Part shown: positions 61,396 through 64,000 of the stretch, piece by piece
Position numbering within the stretch: position 1 is the first letter of the stretch
Layout: the number at the start of each line of letters is the position of its first letter
Assembly: GCA_026392155.1 (NCBI GenBank)
Contig: JAPLCP010000133.1
Location: 16,741-80,740 of the forward strand
Length of the DNA: 64,000 bases
Origin: Armatimonadota bacterium
GTDB lineage: Bacteria > Armatimonadota > Armatimonadia > Armatimonadales > Armatimonadaceae
Direction of reading: 5' to 3'
Program-made: the position numbers and the translations under genes
The notes under the pieces: model-generated
What the model was told of the DNA's origin: nothing
The model's database searches: none
Seen by the model: only the letters and a program-made list of their open reading frames with translations

Positions 61396-62982
61396 ATGCT
61401 GAACTCCACCGAAACCGGCCATGTCCTCTTTTTAGACCTCGTGGGCTACTCGCGGCTCTCGCTAGAAGAGCAGGCGGCATCGGTCACGAAGCTGCTGGAG
61501 TGTGTGAGGGCGACCATGGCATTTCAGAGTGCGGAGCGATCCGGGGAGCTTATTCCCATTGCGACGGGCGATGGAGTTGCCTTAGTCTTCCTGCGCTATG
61601 CGACAGCTCCTCTGGATTGTGCCTGCGAAGTGCAAGCGAGTGCCGCGCCGCTCTCTCTACGCATGGGGATTCATGTCGGCCCGATCACCCGTATCCACGA
61701 TATTAATGGGGCGATTAGTGTCACCGGTGGGGGAATCAACACCGCCAAGCGCATTATGGACATGGCAGAGGCGGGTGAGGTTCTTCTCTCCGAGGCCGCC
61801 GTTTCTCTGGTTAAAGATCATGATGCCTGGAAAGAGCGCCTGAAATCACTCGGAGCACGAGAGACGAAGCACGGGGAGTGGGTGAGTGTGTATGCCCTCC
61901 TCCCCCCTGCCCCCCGGGTACCCTCTGGGTGCCAACCCTGGGAGGAGGGGGAGCCTGAGGGGGTTCTCCCTCCCCCAATCCTTGCTCCCAGGATTGGGAG
62001 GAGGGTTGGGGAGGAGGGCACACCCGGCGGAGCCGTGCCTCTTCGCTCAGAGCACTACGTGACTAGGGCTGTGGATGCGCAGTTTCATGCCGCGCTGGAG
62101 CGGCAAGAGGCGATTGTGCTTCTCAAAGGTGCTCGGCAGGTGGGAAAGACCAGCCTCCTGGCGCGGGGGCTCCATGCGGCGCGCCATCGCGGAACCCAAG
62201 TGGCGATCCTAGACTTCCAGAGCCTCGGAAGTGATGTTTTAGCGTCTGCCGAAAGCCTCTACCGTGCCATGGCGGAGAGCCTCTGTGAGCAGCTTGATCT
62301 TGAGACGTCCCCCGAGAGCCACTGGAACGCCTCACGATCCGGTGCCGCGAACCTGGAGCGCTATCTGAGACGAGTGGTCGTTGTGGAGAGTGAGCGCCCG
62401 TTAGTCTGGGGGCTCGACGAAGCCGATCGGCTCTTTCCGCTGAGCTTTGGCAGTGAGGTCTTTGGTCTTCTGCGCTCCTGGCACAATCGTCGTAGCCTAG
62501 ATCCGCAAGGGCCGTGGCACCGCCTGACCATTGCACTTGCCTATGCCACTGAAGCGCACCTCTTTATCACGGATCCCAACCAGTCACCCTTCAATGTTGG
62601 GGTGCGCCTCCAGCTCACGGATTTTACACAGAGTGAAGTTCAGTGGCTCGCCGAGCGCTATGAAGTACGCGAGATTACTTCGCTATTTGCACTACTCTCG
62701 GGACATCCCTATCTCACCCGTAAGGGCCTCGAAGTGCTGGCTGCGGGGGAAGCGCTAGAGACTACCCCTGCCTTCGACAACCACTTAGAGCGTCTTCTCT
62801 TTTCACTAACCCAGGAGCCCTGCCTTGCGGAAGCGCTCCACCAGATACTGCGGGGGAAGGCTCCTTCGCACGATGCCTTTTTCCGACTCCGAGCAGCGGG
62901 CGTGATTGTAGGAGAGAGTGCCACAAAACTCCAGCTACGCTGCCCACTCTATGAAACTTATCTGAGAAAACACTTTGAGTAA
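61396..62982 (+). CDS. Class III nucleotidyl cyclase fused to an AAA-like ATPase
   Basis: A 528-residue protein. N-terminal cyclase homology domain (about 5-165): LFLDLVGYSRLS and TGDGVALVF carry the two metal-binding Asp residues, GIHVGP and GGGINTAKRI follow. Then a repeat-derived linker (about 167-208), then an AAA_35-like P-loop domain: KGARQVGKTSLLAR, VWGLDEADRLF and a C-terminal winged-helix-like region (LRAAGVIVGESATKLQLRCPLYE). It could make cAMP/cGMP or be regulatory only. CATAAT (61383-61388) lies 7 nt before ATG 61396. It overlaps thrB by 8 bp. Confidence 0.88.
   Translation: MLNSTETGHVLFLDLVGYSRLSLEEQAASVTKLLECVRATMAFQSAERSGELIPIATGDGVALVFLRYATAPLDCACEVQASAAPLSLRMGIHVGPITRIHDINGAISVTGGGINTAKRIMDMAEAGEVLLSEAAVSLVKDHDAWKERLKSLGARETKHGEWVSVYALLPPAPRVPSGCQPWEEGEPEGVLPPPILAPRIGRRVGEEGTPGGAVPLRSEHYVTRAVDAQFHAALERQEAIVLLKGARQVGKTSLLARGLHAARHRGTQVAILDFQSLGSDVLASAESLYRAMAESLCEQLDLETSPESHWNASRSGAANLERYLRRVVVVESERPLVWGLDEADRLFPLSFGSEVFGLLRSWHNRRSLDPQGPWHRLTIALAYATEAHLFITDPNQSPFNVGVRLQLTDFTQSEVQWLAERYEVREITSLFALLSGHPYLTRKGLEVLAAGEALETTPAFDNHLERLLFSLTQEPCLAEALHQILRGKAPSHDAFFRLRAAGVIVGESATKLQLRCPLYETYLRKHFE
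61895..62020. repeat. Palindromic GC-rich element in frame inside the cyclase-ATPase gene (copy B)
   Basis: About 126 bp with the same two hairpin modules as the intergenic copy A (AACCCTGGGAGGAGGGGGAG, then AATCC/GGATTGGGAGGAGGG arms). It adds about 42 Pro/Gly/Arg/Glu-rich residues between the two domains without breaking the frame, and shares 16 bp with copy E. Confidence 0.8.
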
Positions 62983-63871
62983 AACGATCTCCCTCTCTGT
63001 TCCAGCTACTTCTGCAAATATTGGCCCTGGCTTTGACACCATCGGGGTTGCCCTAGATCTGCACAATGTCTTTCACTTTGATGTGCTAGAGGGCAACACG
63101 CCGCCACAGCTTCGCCCCCGTACGCTCGTCCTAGGCGAGGATAGCCTGGCGCACTTGGCCCTCTATCGGCTCTATGCAACGCTTGGCAAGCAGCCCCCCA
63201 AGCTCTTTGTGCAGACCGAGGCCAATATCCCCTTCTCGCGGGGTTTAGGAAGCAGCTCCACGGCGGTTGTGGGTGGCCTGCTTGGTGGCAATGCCCTGCT
63301 GGGAAACCCTCTGAATAAAGAAGAGATTCTTGCACTCGCACTGGAGATTGAGGGGCACCCCGATAATGTCGCCCCTGCGCTCTTTGGAGGCTTCCAGATC
63401 GCCGTCCGTGAGCCGGATGGGACGATCACTCGGGTCTCGGTTCCCGCTCCCGAAGGCCTTAAGGCGGTTGTCTGCATTCCTGAGCTAATCATGCCCACCG
63501 AAGAGGCACGTGCGGCCCTCCCCGAGAGCTGGACACGCGCGGAGACCGTTGCGAACTTAGGACGCGTGGCAGTGCTCATGACGGCTCTTCTCTCCCGGCG
63601 CTGGGAACTGCTGCGTGTGGGAATGGACGATCGTCTCCACCAGCCCTATCGCGCGAAGTTCATCCCCGGATTTCGCGCCGCCCTAGACGCCGCCCTAGAC
63701 GCCGGTGCCTACGGTGCCGCGCTCTCCGGCAGTGGCAGCGCGATCCTCGCCCTCACCGAGGCTTACGAGGAGCGGATTGGCGAGGCCATGGCAAGCGCGA
63801 TCCGTGACGCAGGCACGCGGGCACAGTGGATGCCCCTCCACCTCGACCCGGAGGGCGCAAAACTGCTCTAA
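62975..63871 (+). CDS. thrB: Homoserine kinase
   Basis: A 298-residue GHMP kinase that phosphorylates homoserine in threonine biosynthesis. Motifs: VPATSANIGPGFDTIGVAL near residue 9, ATP loop SRGLGSSSTAVVGG near 90, EGHPDNVAPALFGG and the C-terminal ALSGSGSAILAL. It starts with TTG 62975, overlapping the upstream gene by 8 bp; no ATG is near enough to give the family N-terminus. Followed by a PLP enzyme of homoserine-derived sulfur metabolism. Confidence 0.96.
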   Translation: MSKTISLSVPATSANIGPGFDTIGVALDLHNVFHFDVLEGNTPPQLRPRTLVLGEDSLAHLALYRLYATLGKQPPKLFVQTEANIPFSRGLGSSSTAVVGGLLGGNALLGNPLNKEEILALALEIEGHPDNVAPALFGGFQIAVREPDGTITRVSVPAPEGLKAVVCIPELIMPTEEARAALPESWTRAETVANLGRVAVLMTALLSRRWELLRVGMDDRLHQPYRAKFIPGFRAALDAALDAGAYGAALSGSGSAILALTEAYEERIGEAMASAIRDAGTRAQWMPLHLDPEGAKLL

Positions 63872-63876
63872 GCTGA

Positions 63877-63882
63877 TATACT
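63877..63882 (+). promoter_or_regulatory. Candidate -10 box before the PLP enzyme gene
   Basis: TATACT, 8 nt before ATG 63891, in the 19-bp gap after thrB; the gene may be transcribed separately from thrB. Confidence 0.4.
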
Positions 63883-63890
63883 GGGCTGAT

Positions 63891-64000
63891 ATGAAATTTG
63901 AAACCCTTGCCATCCACGCTGGGCAGGGACCGGATCCGGCGTACGGCGCTGTGATGTCTCCGATCTACCAGACCTCGACCTTTGCTTTCCAGGACTACAA
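63891..64000 (+). CDS. Cys/Met metabolism PLP-dependent enzyme, 3' truncated by window edge
   Basis: Only 36 codons are in the window. MKFETLAIHAGQGPDPAYG and SPIYQTSTFAF are the standard N-terminus of the cystathionine gamma-synthase / O-acylhomoserine sulfhydrylase family. Being next to thrB suggests use of homoserine derivatives for methionine or cysteine synthesis. The exact enzyme cannot be told from this fragment. Confidence 0.85.
   Translation, partial: MKFETLAIHAGQGPDPAYGAVMSPIYQTSTFAFQDY

Noticed and set aside
63677..63700. 12-bp perfect tandem repeat in thrB (encodes AALD twice)
   Set aside because: The encoded segment has the normal length for homoserine kinases, so it is probably chance or a neutral duplication, not an insertion.
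1..64000. tRNA, rRNA, riboswitch or CRISPR array
   Set aside because: I looked for cloverleaf T-loop motifs, regularly spaced repeats and long structured leaders and found none that I could support by eye; a covariance-model scan would be decisive.

Overview
The window is about 60% GC, densely coded on both strands, and has no tRNA, rRNA or CRISPR array that I could find. The best fit is an Armatimonadota-type bacterium; Planctomycetota is the main alternative. Reasons: a diderm envelope (porin-like protein, periplasmic cytochrome), a planctomycete-style DUF1549/DUF1553 plus DUF1501 pair, several DUF1080, sulfatase, sialate-O-acetylesterase and BNR proteins, a YvcK with an N-terminal membrane domain, and many genes whose -10 box lies 5-10 nt before the start codon. 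The taxonomic call is inference from gene content.

Layout. 1-4.4 kb: GH3 glycosidase (cut by the left edge), glycoamylase-like protein, small acidic protein, ftsH. 4.5-9.6 kb: unknown gene, ispH, GH29 fucosidase, ABC exporter pair. 9.6-17.5 kb: small beta-protein, DUF1080 protein, GNAT, large polytopic membrane protein, MFS, TPR protein, sulfatase-DUF1080 fusion. 17.5-27.4 kb: a four-gene minus-strand operon carrying a 1289-residue NRPS-like protein with the epsilon-poly-lysine synthetase (Pls) architecture, an acyltransferase-like membrane protein, a LamG/sialate-O-acetylesterase and a large hydrolase-like protein. 27.4-33.5 kb: YHYH protein, DUF1553/DUF1501 pair, FMN alpha-hydroxyacid dehydrogenase. 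33.6-41.5 kb: HAF-repeat protein, BTAD/STAND regulator, tandem esterase with one dead domain, BNR protein. 41.5-46.7 kb: accessory segment with a PIN toxin-antitoxin pair, a strongly AT-rich HEPN gene and several small unknowns. 46.8-52.9 kb: alginate-lyase-like, PhoD-like phosphatase, intradiol dioxygenase, sialidase-like protein, and a cytochrome/LolA-like/porin operon. 53-58 kb: operon of TauE/SafE exporter, TagA-type glycosyltransferase, a degenerate ArgRS-like protein and a glycosidase-like protein. 58.1-58.7 kb: decayed REP-associated transposase between long inverted repeats. 58.8-64 kb: small membrane protein, rapZ, yvcK, cyclase-ATPase fusion, thrB and the start of a PLP sulfur-amino-acid enzyme.

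The overall theme is breakdown and remodelling of sulfated or acylated glycans, set among housekeeping genes. Signals not explained by single genes are: (i) a GC-rich palindromic repeat family inserted in frame in four protein genes and once between genes; (ii) six of nine convergent gene pairs overlapping by exactly the tetranucleotide CTAG; (iii) the recurring -10-next-to-start arrangement that suggests leaderless mRNAs; (iv) the Pls-like operon; (v) the ArgRS paralogue lacking both class I signatures.
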